Assembly (NCBI RefSeq): GCF_004001045.1
Contig: NZ_BIMK01000017.1
Span: forward strand, 124,001 to 188,000
Length of the DNA: 64,000 nt
Direction: 5' to 3'
Origin: Paenibacillus chibensis
GTDB taxonomy: Bacteria; Bacillota; Bacilli; Paenibacillales; Paenibacillaceae
Numbering within the stretch: the stretch's first letter is position 1; every line of letters starts with the position of its first letter. The translations under genes and the position numbers were made by a program. Shown piece after piece: positions 26,634 to 34,993 of this stretch. A model generated the notes under the pieces. The model made no database searches, was not told the origin of the DNA, and worked only from the letters and a program-made list of their open reading frames with translations.

Positions 26634-28055
26634 TTACTTTTGAAGGGTAATACTGAACGGGTTCTTCAAAATTTCACCGGGGTACTCCGTCAGTTCAAAC
26701 GTAAGCGGCTGCGGGTAGGAACGGTTTTCGATGTCGAAATAATACTCGTCCCTGCCCATGGCCCCATTGCTCCGCCAGCCCTCATGAATGGATTGTCCGT
26801 CATCAGGGAGTGTATGCTTCATCCCTTTTCCGTCCGTAAACGTATGCTCGACTCTCATATTCTGGTTAACAAGAGGATCCATGCGTTGAAAGGCTGACGT
26901 AATCCGCAGGTACCCATTTTCCTCATTCACGCTTGGCAGTTGGATTCTCCCGTCGGGGGCGCTGACGATCTTCTTCTTCTTCGTATCCACCACCAGCTTC
27001 ATGCTGCCTTCAAACTTCGTTTCGACCATATTGCCATGCAGCTCGAGCAAATCGCCTTGGACATAGTCGGGCGCATAATAGCCTATCCCCCATTCCCCCT
27101 CCTCCAGGTTTAGATCCTCTAGATTCAGAAATTGATCCTTGGCATCGTTTTTCGTATACAGCGACCAATCGGAAAGTGCCGAAATTTGTTTCGTGTTTGA
27201 CGGGTCGAGGGCTACGTTGACGTATAAGCGCTGCGGAACTTGGACTACGCTAGTCACTTTCAGCTTTTGCCCTTCAAAATCAAGCGTTTTATCTAAGTTC
27301 ACCCTGCGCTCCAGTTCCGCGAGCCTGTTCGTATCCACGGGAACCTTGACCTCAAGAAACTTCCGGTCCCCGGTCGATTCACCGTTATACCATTTGCCCG
27401 CAAAATAAAATTCATCGGGCAGCTTTTCGCTTCCGCTCAAATCGTAGACCAAGATGTCATGATATTCTTTCCCGTCATAAATGCCGTTCAGTTTGCTCGG
27501 CTCATGTATAAACCGTTTAAATTTCAGCTTGTCATAGCTGGCATCAAACAATCCTGTTCCATCCGGATCCGGTATAATCCGGCCGCCATATTCGCTTTTG
27601 GACGTATAAAACAACACGAGATGCTTCCGGTCGGTAAGGATCCCGTCGACGGTAACCAGGTATCCTTCATATGCGGCTGTCTTTCCGACGGACTGGTACT
27701 TCCCTTGATCCAGCGCCTCGCGCAGCAGCCCCTTGTCTCCTGCCAGCTGGTTTACGTACGCGGGAATCCGGCTGTTTGCCGTATGCACCGCGCCTGCTCC
27801 GGAGCGGTCTCCAAAGAGCGAATCCGGTGCGTAAACCGCTGCCCCAGCCAGAAGGAGTATGGCGGCCGCAGAGGCGAATGCGACCTTGCTCAGCTGCCGC
27901 TGCTTCCTGGCTTTCTTTCCCTGTATCAATCCGTTTCTCAGCGCTGCGTCGAGCCGCTGTTCAGACACTCGCCGCTCCGCAATCGCCGCCGGCTCATAAT
28001 ACTGCTTAAGCATTCGTTCCTGTTCATCGACCAAGGTAAAGCTCACCTCCTGCAT
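26634..28055 (-). CDS. Membrane anti-sigma factor (DUF4179-like)
   Basis: 473 residues: a basic cytoplasmic N-terminus of about 57 residues, one membrane segment (58-77, FASAAAILLLAGAAVYA) and a long extracytoplasmic beta-rich domain. The layout is that of the regulators paired with ECF sigma factors in Paenibacillus. The gene starts 32 bases inside the upstream sigma gene, so the two are translationally coupled. It should hold the sigma factor at the membrane until an envelope signal is sensed; the signal is unknown. Confidence 0.75.
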   Translation of the reverse strand: MQEVSFTLVDEQERMLKQYYEPAAIAERRVSEQRLDAALRNGLIQGKKARKQRQLSKVAFASAAAILLLAGAAVYAPDSLFGDRSGAGAVHTANSRIPAYVNQLAGDKGLLREALDQGKYQSVGKTAAYEGYLVTVDGILTDRKHLVLFYTSKSEYGGRIIPDPDGTGLFDASYDKLKFKRFIHEPSKLNGIYDGKEYHDILVYDLSGSEKLPDEFYFAGKWYNGESTGDRKFLEVKVPVDTNRLAELERRVNLDKTLDFEGQKLKVTSVVQVPQRLYVNVALDPSNTKQISALSDWSLYTKNDAKDQFLNLEDLNLEEGEWGIGYYAPDYVQGDLLELHGNMVETKFEGSMKLVVDTKKKKIVSAPDGRIQLPSVNEENGYLRITSAFQRMDPLVNQNMRVEHTFTDGKGMKHTLPDDGQSIHEGWRSNGAMGRDEYYFDIENRSYPQPLTFELTEYPGEILKNPFSITLQK

Positions 28056-28554
28056 TCATCTTGCCTCGCAGCTGCTTTAAGCCTTGATGAAGCCATGTCT
28101 TCACGGTGCCTTCCGGTTTATCCAGGACCTTGGCAATTTCGGTTAGCGTCATATCCTGAAAATATTTCAGCATCAGCACATGCCTGTACTTCGGCTTCAG
28201 CCGCAGCATGGCTTGATGCAGATCAAGCCTGCTGTCGCTGACCATTTCGGCCGCGGTGCGTTCATCCTTGTCACGGATCAATGGCAGCGTGCGCTTTCGG
28301 TGCTGCTGTTCATCGATGCAGCAGCGGATGAGAATGCGGATGATCCAGCTGTCGAACGCCGCAGGCTCCTTCAGCTTGCCGCATTTCATCCAAGCCCTGC
28401 ATACGGTTTCCTGCACCGCTTCCAGCGCGTCAGCCTCGCTGCCCAAATAGCTGAAAGCGATGCCGTACAGCTTTCTCTTTAATCCGGAAACCAGCGCATA
28501 AAACGCTTCTTCATCTCCTTGGCATGCAGCGGCGGAAAGTATAGGATCGCTCAT
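28024..28554 (-). CDS. ECF-type RNA polymerase sigma factor
   Basis: A 176-residue sigma-70 family factor with region 2 (residues about 10-75, ALEAVQETVCRAWMKCGKL and FDSWIIRILIRCCID) and region 4 (about 110-165, LTEIAKVLDKPEGTVKTWLHQGLKQLR). The start is the ATG at 28554 behind GGAAGGGG; the open frame upstream does not belong to the protein. It overlaps the anti-sigma gene. A near-palindrome TTTCACC-GGTC-GGTGAAA at 28576-28593 lies in its leader and could be an operator. Confidence 0.88.
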   Translation of the reverse strand: MSDPILSAAACQGDEEAFYALVSGLKRKLYGIAFSYLGSEADALEAVQETVCRAWMKCGKLKEPAAFDSWIIRILIRCCIDEQQHRKRTLPLIRDKDERTAAEMVSDSRLDLHQAMLRLKPKYRHVLMLKYFQDMTLTEIAKVLDKPEGTVKTWLHQGLKQLRGKMNAGGELYLGR

Positions 28555-28739
28555 AGGTCGGCCCCTTCCCTGCTGTTTCACCGGTCGGTGAAAAATGGTG
28601 ATGCCCATCAAATCCGTTTCGGCCAAGCTGTCGCCATGAATTTGATATATATAAGACAGCGCAGGGCGATAAACGGTTTTATTTTTGTGCATGAAAAAAA
28701 CAGCCCCTTGTTCCGGAAGCTGTTTCGCATGATGTCTAT

Positions 28740-29180
28740 TCAGTTCAAACCGGCTCCGCCGTTCTCGGCTTCCTCAATCTGGCGTTTGACGTCCTTCATC
28801 GTAATGCCGTCAAGATATCGCTCGAGCGCCGATTCCCCGCCGCTGTATATTTGATCCATGATCCCTTGAATGTTAGCCGCAACCTCGCACGGCAGCTCTT
28901 CACCGCCGGAGCACCAGCCCGGCTTCAGGGAGCCTTCGGCAAGCAGTCGATACAAGTCCCCGAGTGTCGCGTTCTCCATCCCCGGATTCAGCAGATATCC
29001 GCCGCCGACCCCTTCCTTCGTCGCCACATACCCATGCTTGCGCAGCAGGCCAAGCACCTTGCGAATGCGGGCGGGATGCGTGCAGACACTCTTCGCGATC
29101 TCCTCGCTGTTAGCCATATGATCCTTTTTTAAGCTAAGAAGGGTTAAACAATGGACGGCAATGTTAAACTCACTATTCAT
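28740..29180 (-). CDS. Rrf2-family transcriptional regulator
   Basis: A 146-residue winged-helix regulator close to the Bacillus YwnA branch of Rrf2. It has the N-terminal MNSEFNIAVHCLTLLSL block and the recognition helix ARIRKVLGLLRKHGYV, then the wing EGVGGGYLL. Two cysteines (CSGGEELPC) lie in the effector region, but the three-Cys iron-sulfur pattern of NsrR/IscR is absent. A thiol- or electrophile-sensing role is therefore possible, and no target is evident nearby. GGAGG precedes the ATG. Confidence 0.85.
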   Translation of the reverse strand: MNSEFNIAVHCLTLLSLKKDHMANSEEIAKSVCTHPARIRKVLGLLRKHGYVATKEGVGGGYLLNPGMENATLGDLYRLLAEGSLKPGWCSGGEELPCEVAANIQGIMDQIYSGGESALERYLDGITMKDVKRQIEEAENGGAGLN

Positions 29181-29426
29181 TTTCGCTCCTCCTTATACTG
29201 TAATTATATGGTTAACAGTTGGGAATGTCAACCGGAGGCGATGCTATTTTACGTTGATGCCGGGGGTTCAGTTCCTGTGATCAGGCCTTAATGAATACTA
29301 TTGTAACTCCCTATAGGTAAGATTAACCTCGCCTCTCGTGATTTTATCCTGAATCGGGATTGCGTTACAATAGAATGGAGAGGAATTCCCTCCAACTTAC
29401 CCGGGCAAGGAGATGAAAACATCATC

Positions 29427-29453
29427 ATGATCCACTTCATTCGGTTGCGTTAA
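29427..29453 (+). CDS. Leader peptide MIHFIRLR upstream of rlmA
   Basis: An eight-codon frame ATG ATC CAC TTC ATT CGG TTG CGT followed by TAA. AAGGAG lies at 29407-29412, 14 bases upstream. The peptide ends in Arg-Leu-Arg, the arrest motif of macrolide-inducible leader peptides such as ErmDL (MTHSMRLR...), and His3, Arg6, Leu7 and Arg8 sit at the same positions. The gene downstream modifies 23S rRNA near the macrolide site. A second tiny frame (ATG at 29413, five codons) ends in the overlapping ATGA and could couple translation. Stalling itself is inferred. Confidence 0.65.
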   Translation: MIHFIRLR

Positions 29454-29455
29454 GG

Positions 29456-29530
29456 AAAGGTGCAGATTGAAATAGCCCGGCTGCTTTTTTAGAAAATCCC
29501 AGCCACAGGGTTATTTAGCTGCGCCTTTTT
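29456..29530 (+). terminator. Attenuator-like terminator between leader peptide and rlmA
   Basis: AAAGGTGCAG (29456-29465) can pair with CTGCGCCTTT (29519-29528, one G-U), followed by a run of T. Competing pairings exist: GCAG/CTGC at 29462-29484 followed by six T residues, and GGCTG/CAGCC at 29479-29504. A ribosome halted on the leader peptide, which ends three bases before the stem, would cover its 5' arm. Confidence 0.5.
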
Positions 29531-29567
29531 CCATTCGCAAATCAACGAATGAATGAGGTGTTTGACA

Positions 29568-30470
29568 TTGTCCAAAAAAGAACATGCCATACAGCGTGCG
29601 GGCTTGATGGCCCGTTACGATGATATATTCCGCTGCCCGGTCTGCTCCCTGCCTATGAAAATGAAGAACGGGCACAGCCTCTCCTGTACGGCGGAGCACA
29701 GCTTCGATCTGTCCAGGGACGGTTATATCCACCTGCTGCCGAACGCGAAAGCTTCCAAGTATGACAAGGAGCTGTTTGAGGCACGCCGGCTCATTAACGG
29801 AAGCGGTTATTTTGACCCTTTAATGGATGCATTAACTACGGGGGTGCAGGAGTGCATGCTCGATCCCTCCTCCTCGCAGCCGTTCTCCATACTCGATGCC
29901 GGCTGCGGCGAAGGGTCACACCTGGCCAGCCTGCTTCATAAGCTGCGGCGCAGCTCGCAGCGGGACATCCTTGCAGCGGGTGCGGATTCATCCAAGCCGG
30001 GGATTGCGCTGGCTGCCAAGGGCAGCGCCCCGGTGATCTGGTGCGTGGCCGATCTGACCCGCAGCCCGTTTCGGGATCATACCTTCGATATCATTACGAA
30101 CGTACTGTCCCCGTCTAATTATGAGGAATTCAAACGGCTGCTGGTACCGGGCGGCATGCTTGTGAAGATTATTCCGGGACCGGAATATTTGCAGGAATTC
30201 AGGCAGTTCCTGTACACCCCCTCTTCACCGAAGCAGGCAGAGGCCGTAGAGGAAACAGCTGTCCTGTTCGCCAGGCATTTTCCGGGCATGAAGCAGCAGC
30301 GCATCCGGTATGAAGCCGAGCTGAGCCAGCCGCATCTGGAGGCGATGCTCAAGATGACGCCATTATCCTGGCATGCGCCGGAGGAGAGAACTCAGCTGCT
30401 GCTGGCAGGGCCATCGTTAACGGTGACGTTTGATTTTACAATTTTATGGGGTGAACATTTAAACGCATAA
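29568..30470 (+). CDS. rlmA: 23S rRNA (guanine-N1) methyltransferase, RlmA family
   Basis: 300 residues. An N-terminal zinc-binding part has CPVC (about residue 20) and the later CTAEHSFDLSRDGYIHLL block. A class I methyltransferase domain follows, with the SAM loop LDAGCGEGSH near 100. RlmA-type enzymes methylate G745 or G748 in helix 35; the Gram-positive RlmA(II)/TlrB branch acts on G748 and affects tylosin and telithromycin binding. I choose TTG 29568, eight bases after GAGGTG. The upstream leader peptide suggests antibiotic-induced expression. Confidence 0.85.
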   Translation: MSKKEHAIQRAGLMARYDDIFRCPVCSLPMKMKNGHSLSCTAEHSFDLSRDGYIHLLPNAKASKYDKELFEARRLINGSGYFDPLMDALTTGVQECMLDPSSSQPFSILDAGCGEGSHLASLLHKLRRSSQRDILAAGADSSKPGIALAAKGSAPVIWCVADLTRSPFRDHTFDIITNVLSPSNYEEFKRLLVPGGMLVKIIPGPEYLQEFRQFLYTPSSPKQAEAVEETAVLFARHFPGMKQQRIRYEAELSQPHLEAMLKMTPLSWHAPEERTQLLLAGPSLTVTFDFTILWGEHLNA

Positions 30471-30546
30471 AATAAACCGATGCCCTTTGCCCTCTTACGA
30501 TATTCATTCAAATAGCTCCTTCCGTAATGATTCAAACACATAAAAG

Positions 30547-30580
30547 GGCCGCATGTTCATCTCGTGAACATGCGGCCTTT
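30547..30580. terminator. Bidirectional terminator between rlmA and dhaKL
   Basis: A 13-base perfect stem (30547-30559 with 30565-30577, loop of five) flanked by A-run and T-run. Confidence 0.8.
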
Positions 30581-30590
30581 CGTTTCGAAC

Positions 30591-32348
30591 CTAGTGAAGC
30601 GCCTGCGACAATTCGGTGAATATCACGCCAAGCGCATGCGCTCCGGCATCCGGATACCCGATGCTCCGCTCTCCGACCGTACCCGCCCGGCCCATTCGGG
30701 CCACGATAGACGCGGTCTTGCGGGCGCCTTCCACAGCCGCTTCGGCGGCCTGGATGCCTGCCTGTTTCAGCATTATGCCTTCACGGGCCGCGGCTTCCCA
30801 TGCCTCGGCATAAGGCACGAGGGCATCAATCAGCGTCTTGTCGCCGACAACGGCTCCTCTTCCGAAGGATCGCTCGCCCGTATCCTGAATGCCTTGGACG
30901 ACAGCGCTCATCATCTCCGCGATTTCCGTCACGGACAGCTCCTTCTTCGCTCCTGCATATTTGCCGGCTGCGCGGAAGGCCGAGCCCCAAATCGGTCCGG
31001 AAGCACCGCCGCAGTGCTCCATGATGATCAGGGAGCAGGCATCCAGAAACGCCCCCAAATCCTCCGCCTGGGCAGTGATTTCATTCCATTCCGCCTTCAG
31101 CTGCTTGAAGCCCTTGGCTACGCTCATCCCAAAGTCGCCGTCGCCTGCATGGGAATCCAGCTCGCAGAACGGAATTTCATTCTCTATGATGATGCTGCTC
31201 ATCCGATCGATCAGGTACATCATATTGTTCAGTGACAGCTTTCCGCCCTGAAGGGCAGCATACTCTTCGCTCATCACGGCTTGCACAGCCCCCGCGTCCT
31301 CATCTGCTTTCTCAGCAGCCGCCTCGGTATCATTCACCGGCGCAAGCGGTCCGCGGATCGACAGTGCAGGCGTGTCGCATGGTTCGCCAAGCAGCCGCTT
31401 GAGCTGATCATCCAGCTTCAGGATGGAGAGCGAAGCTCCCGCCATGTCGATGCTCGTCATGTAATTGCCTACTAGTACTTTCAAGACGGTGACATTCCGG
31501 GCCTTTAACTCTCTCATGACGGCGTTGTTCAGCAGATATAGCTCCTGCAGCGGCGTTCCGCCGAAGCCGTTGACGAGCACCGCCACTTCCTGAGCGGCCT
31601 CTTCGCTGATGTGCAGGCTCGCGAGCAGCTCCGTCACCATCCGCGCCGCCAGCTCGTCGGCCGAAATCAGCTTCTCGCGCCGGATTCCCGGCTCGCCATG
31701 GATACCGACGCCATATTCCATCTCCTGCTCCCCGATGGAGAAGGTCGGGGTACCTTTGGCCGGTACCGTGCAAGAGGTGAAAGCAAAGCCGATGCTCTTG
31801 ACGTTGTCGACCGCATGCTGGGCCGCAGACTTCACCTCATCCAGGGACATGCCCAGTTCGGCGGCAGCGCCGGCGATTTTGTGGACGAGGACCGTTCCCG
31901 CCACGCCTCTTCGGCCGACGGTATACAAGCTGTCCTCTACGGCAATGTCATCGTCGACCTTGACGTAATCGACCTGAATGCCATCCTCGGAGGCGAGATG
32001 CGCCGCATTTTTAAAATTCATGATATCGCCGCTGTAATTCTTAATGATCAGCAGCGTTCCCTTTTCGCTCGCGGATGACCGGATCGCTTGGTATACCTGG
32101 ATCTGTGACGGGGATGCAAACACGTCGCCGCAGACGGCAACATCCAGCATCCCCGATCCCACAAAACCGGCATGGGCAGGCTCATGGCCGCTGCCCCCGC
32201 CGCTGATCAGCGTGACCTTTTGCGGTTGGATCTGCTTTTTCTTGATGATTTTATGCTTGCTGTTGAATTCCAGCTCCGGATGCGCCATAACGAAGCCATT
32301 GCACATCTCACGAACGAGCGTCTCCGGTTGGTTCATGATTTTTTTCAT
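30591..32348 (-). CDS. dhaK: Dihydroxyacetone kinase, single-chain DhaK-DhaL
   Basis: 585 residues. The DhaK part (1-330) has the GGGSGHEPAHAGFVG loop and the histidine in YGVGIHGEPG that binds dihydroxyacetone covalently. The DhaL part (about 365-585) binds ATP and has the Asp cluster HAGDGDFG and the block GGASGPIWGSAFRAAG. The fused form is the ATP-dependent type, so no PTS DhaM protein should be needed. It lies 12 bases after gldA, and together they turn glycerol into dihydroxyacetone phosphate. Note that DhaKL fusions can also have FMN cyclase activity. Confidence 0.92.
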   Translation of the reverse strand: MKKIMNQPETLVREMCNGFVMAHPELEFNSKHKIIKKKQIQPQKVTLISGGGSGHEPAHAGFVGSGMLDVAVCGDVFASPSQIQVYQAIRSSASEKGTLLIIKNYSGDIMNFKNAAHLASEDGIQVDYVKVDDDIAVEDSLYTVGRRGVAGTVLVHKIAGAAAELGMSLDEVKSAAQHAVDNVKSIGFAFTSCTVPAKGTPTFSIGEQEMEYGVGIHGEPGIRREKLISADELAARMVTELLASLHISEEAAQEVAVLVNGFGGTPLQELYLLNNAVMRELKARNVTVLKVLVGNYMTSIDMAGASLSILKLDDQLKRLLGEPCDTPALSIRGPLAPVNDTEAAAEKADEDAGAVQAVMSEEYAALQGGKLSLNNMMYLIDRMSSIIIENEIPFCELDSHAGDGDFGMSVAKGFKQLKAEWNEITAQAEDLGAFLDACSLIIMEHCGGASGPIWGSAFRAAGKYAGAKKELSVTEIAEMMSAVVQGIQDTGERSFGRGAVVGDKTLIDALVPYAEAWEAAAREGIMLKQAGIQAAEAAVEGARKTASIVARMGRAGTVGERSIGYPDAGAHALGVIFTELSQALH

Positions 32349-32360
32349 TTCATCGCATCC

Positions 32361-33488
32361 TTATTTTTGTTTGAATTTCCGGCCGAGTTGGTCCGCTACA
32401 ACGATCGCTGCGGCCACGGCTTCCTCCGTGATCGGCAGCGGCATTGCATGAATGGATTCCTCGGGAATGCAGGCCGTCTGTGCGACTTTGGCCAGCTCCT
32501 CCTCTGTCATGCTATCCACGCCGATGTCGGCGAGGCATACCGGCAGGCCTACGGCTGCGCAAAATTCCAGCACCTCGTTCAGCTCGGATACCGGCGCGTT
32601 CTCCAGCACCAATTGCGCGATCGTGCTGAAGGCAACCTTCTCCCCGTGGAAATAATGGTGGGTGCCTTCAAGCGCCGTCAGACCGTTATGGATCGCATGG
32701 GCTGCCGCCAGGCCGCCGCTTTCAAAACCGAGACCGGACAGCAGAATGTTGGTCTCGATAATGTTCTCGAGCGCTGGCGTCACCTGATTGCTGTCGCAGG
32801 CGATTTTCGCGTTCACGCCGTCTTCCAGCAGCGTTTCGTAGCACAGCTTGGCCAGCGCGAGCGCAGCCTTGGTCCCCCGGGCTGCCGGTGCTGCGCCTGC
32901 ATGCACGCCGCATGGCAGTCCTGCGTTGACTTTCGTAAAGGAGCGCGAAGTGGCTCTGGCTTCAAAGTATGTGGACAGGGCGTCTCCCATGCCGGATACG
33001 AGAAAACGGGTCGGTGCATTCGCGATTACCGTCGTATCGATCATCACCACGCTTGGACTCTGCTTGAAGTAAGCATAATCCTCAAACGCCCCATCGTTTG
33101 TGTAGATGACCGCCGAATGGCTGGTCGGCGCATCCGTGGCCGCAATCGTCGGCACGATGATCAGCGCGTCGCCTTCCGCCACGCATTTCGCCGTATCAAT
33201 CGCTTTGCCTCCGCCAAGTCCGATCGTGCAGGAGCATTTCTTCTCCTCGGCCAATGCCTTCAGCCGCTGTACCTCTTCGCGGGAGCACTCGCCCCGGAAT
33301 CCGCTTTCAACCAGCGTCACCTGAAACTTCGCTGCGGTTGCGTCCAGCTTGTCCTTGACCCGCTTCACATCCTCCGGATGGGCAATCAGCAGCGCGGATT
33401 CTCCGTAGGTACGAATAAAATACCCCAAATTCAGCAGTTCGTTTTCACCCTGTACATATTTGCTTGGGCTGATAAATGCTTTTCTCAT
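32361..33488 (-). CDS. gldA: Glycerol dehydrogenase
   Basis: An NAD-dependent zinc enzyme of the iron-type alcohol dehydrogenase superfamily, oxidising glycerol to dihydroxyacetone. The 375 residues show IGLGGGKAIDTAKC for NAD binding (about 90-105), PTIAATDAPTSHSAV, and zinc ligands in GMGDALSTYFEA, AAAHAIHNG and HYFHGEKV. First gene of the gldA-dhaKL unit. A near-palindromic cre-type site lies about 85 bases upstream, so catabolite repression is likely. Confidence 0.9.
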   Translation of the reverse strand: MRKAFISPSKYVQGENELLNLGYFIRTYGESALLIAHPEDVKRVKDKLDATAAKFQVTLVESGFRGECSREEVQRLKALAEEKKCSCTIGLGGGKAIDTAKCVAEGDALIIVPTIAATDAPTSHSAVIYTNDGAFEDYAYFKQSPSVVMIDTTVIANAPTRFLVSGMGDALSTYFEARATSRSFTKVNAGLPCGVHAGAAPAARGTKAALALAKLCYETLLEDGVNAKIACDSNQVTPALENIIETNILLSGLGFESGGLAAAHAIHNGLTALEGTHHYFHGEKVAFSTIAQLVLENAPVSELNEVLEFCAAVGLPVCLADIGVDSMTEEELAKVAQTACIPEESIHAMPLPITEEAVAAAIVVADQLGRKFKQK

Positions 33489-33571
33489 CGTCTCGTTTCC
33501 CCTCTCGGTGGTTGTCTATGGCCCATTATACGCGGGTGGTTACGAGGAATTCATGGCACTAAACATCCCTT

Positions 33572-33585
33572 TTAAAGCGCTTTCC
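33572..33585. promoter_or_regulatory. Putative CcpA site (cre) between gldA and the PocR-type regulator
   Basis: TTAAAGCGCTTTCC matches the cre consensus at its central AAAGCGCTTTC and departs at the outer positions. It lies in the divergent promoter region of glycerol genes, where CcpA control is expected. Confidence 0.5.
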
Positions 33586-33627
33586 GATAGGATTTTCATG
33601 TCTGCAGCTGCTGAAAATTGTACTATC

Positions 33628-33657
33628 TTGTTCAGTAAAAAGGCATTTTAGTATAAT
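33628..33657 (+). promoter_or_regulatory. Promoter of the PocR-AraC regulator gene
   Basis: TTGTTC (33628-33633) and TATAAT (33652-33657) are 18 bases apart, about 65 bases before the start codon. Confidence 0.6.
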
Positions 33658-33722
33658 GGAAGGATGAAGCCGGTTCGAAAAGCAGGGATCATCCCTACAT
33701 CATACGTTATAGAGCGAAGCAC

Positions 33723-34763
33723 ATGAACTCACGATACGATTTAAAGAAGATCATGGATATCGATAAATGGCATAAGCTGCAGGATTCGCTCTCCCTGGTC
33801 ACCAAAATGGCGATCATCACGGTGGACTACAAGGGCGTTCCGGTCACCAAGCACAGCCACTGCCAATCCTTTTGCCAAGCCGTACGCCAAGACGACGCCT
33901 TATCCTCCTATTGCCAGAAATGCGATGCCCGGGGAGGGCTGGAAGCCGTCCGTACCAATAAACCCTATGTGTACCAATGCCATTTCGGCATCGTGGACAT
34001 TGCCATTCCCATCATCATCGACAATCAATATATCGGCGCCATCATGGCCGGTCAGATCAAGCTTCGCGACTCGAATCTGCCGCTGGAGCGAATCGTCACC
34101 CGCCCGCCGAATGCAGAAACGGACCGGAAGTTTAACGACCTGCAGCCGGAATACCGCTCTCTGCCCGTGCTGTCCTCCGAGGAAGTCTCGACCATTGCCG
34201 ACATGCTCTTTCACCTATGCAACTACATCGTGGAAGAGGCCATCGATAAAAACTCAACGATCGAGCTGTACAAAAAGACGCTGTCACCGGAGCATCCCGG
34301 AGCCGATTTCATGCGTCCTGCCGCTCCGACATACGAGCATATCCAGGCGATGCAAAGCGAGCTGTCCAGCACGCTGATCGAGACGAAAATCAAGAACAGC
34401 ACGGCCAGCGTGTACCGCTCGACGAATTCGCTGCTGCAGCCCGCCTTCGATTATTTGTACCGCCATAAGCATGAAAATATCCGTCTGCACGATATGGCCG
34501 CCCTTTGCCACGTCAGCCCCAGCTATTTCAGCCGCGTATTCACGCGGGAAACGGGCGAAAACTTCTCGGTGTTTGTGCCGCGCCTGAAGGTCGAATGGGC
34601 CAAGCAGCTGCTCGAGACCACGGACTTGCCCGTCAACCAGATCAGCGACGAGCTCGGGTTTGCCGAGCCGGGGTATTTTATTAAAACCTTCAAGAAATTC
34701 GAAAGCCTGACCCCGGCCGTGTACCGGAAAATCTATTCCCGTGAGCATGTGGGCAGCCTGTAA
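33723..34763 (+). CDS. AraC-family regulator with PocR sensor domain
   Basis: 346 residues. The N-terminal PocR domain (about 10-170) has the cysteine pattern CQSFCQAV...YCQKCDARGG...YQCHFG. In PocR itself this type of domain senses 1,2-propanediol-like ligands. The C-terminal AraC domain (about 235-338) has two helix-turn-helix units: RLHDMAALCHVSPSYFSRVFTRETG (shown in part) and PVNQISDELGFAEPGYFIKTFKKF. Divergent from gldA-dhaKL, so it probably activates them in response to glycerol, dihydroxyacetone or a diol. The ATG at 33723 is not preceded by a strong ribosome binding site. Confidence 0.85.
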   Translation: MNSRYDLKKIMDIDKWHKLQDSLSLVTKMAIITVDYKGVPVTKHSHCQSFCQAVRQDDALSSYCQKCDARGGLEAVRTNKPYVYQCHFGIVDIAIPIIIDNQYIGAIMAGQIKLRDSNLPLERIVTRPPNAETDRKFNDLQPEYRSLPVLSSEEVSTIADMLFHLCNYIVEEAIDKNSTIELYKKTLSPEHPGADFMRPAAPTYEHIQAMQSELSSTLIETKIKNSTASVYRSTNSLLQPAFDYLYRHKHENIRLHDMAALCHVSPSYFSRVFTRETGENFSVFVPRLKVEWAKQLLETTDLPVNQISDELGFAEPGYFIKTFKKFESLTPAVYRKIYSREHVGSL

Positions 34764-34807
34764 GCCCAAGGGTTGTATGGGCCTGCCATTTAGACCCCCA
34801 TGCCAAC

Positions 34808-34855
34808 AAGAGTACCTCAAGTCCGGCTAGGCTACCGGAAGAGAGATACTCTTTT
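34808..34855 (+). terminator. Terminator after the PocR-AraC gene
   Basis: AAGAGTA/TACTCTT outer stem (34808-34814 with 34847-34853) enclosing TCCGG/CCGGA, followed by TTTT. Confidence 0.6.
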
Positions 34856-34993
34856 GGGGGACTGGTGGTCGAGCTTTAACTTTTGCGGGTGATCGGACTT
34901 GACGTTACGGCCTCTCGGAACTCCAGTAGCTCTCCGGATCCACATGTTCGAGTCCCGGAATCGGCTTGCCCATCGGCAGCTTGAAGGACCAGT

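Noticed and set aside
32172..33575. 467-codon open frame on the plus strand opposite gldA
   Set aside because: It is a shadow of gldA and dhaKL; the sequence is low-quality protein and the minus-strand genes are certain.
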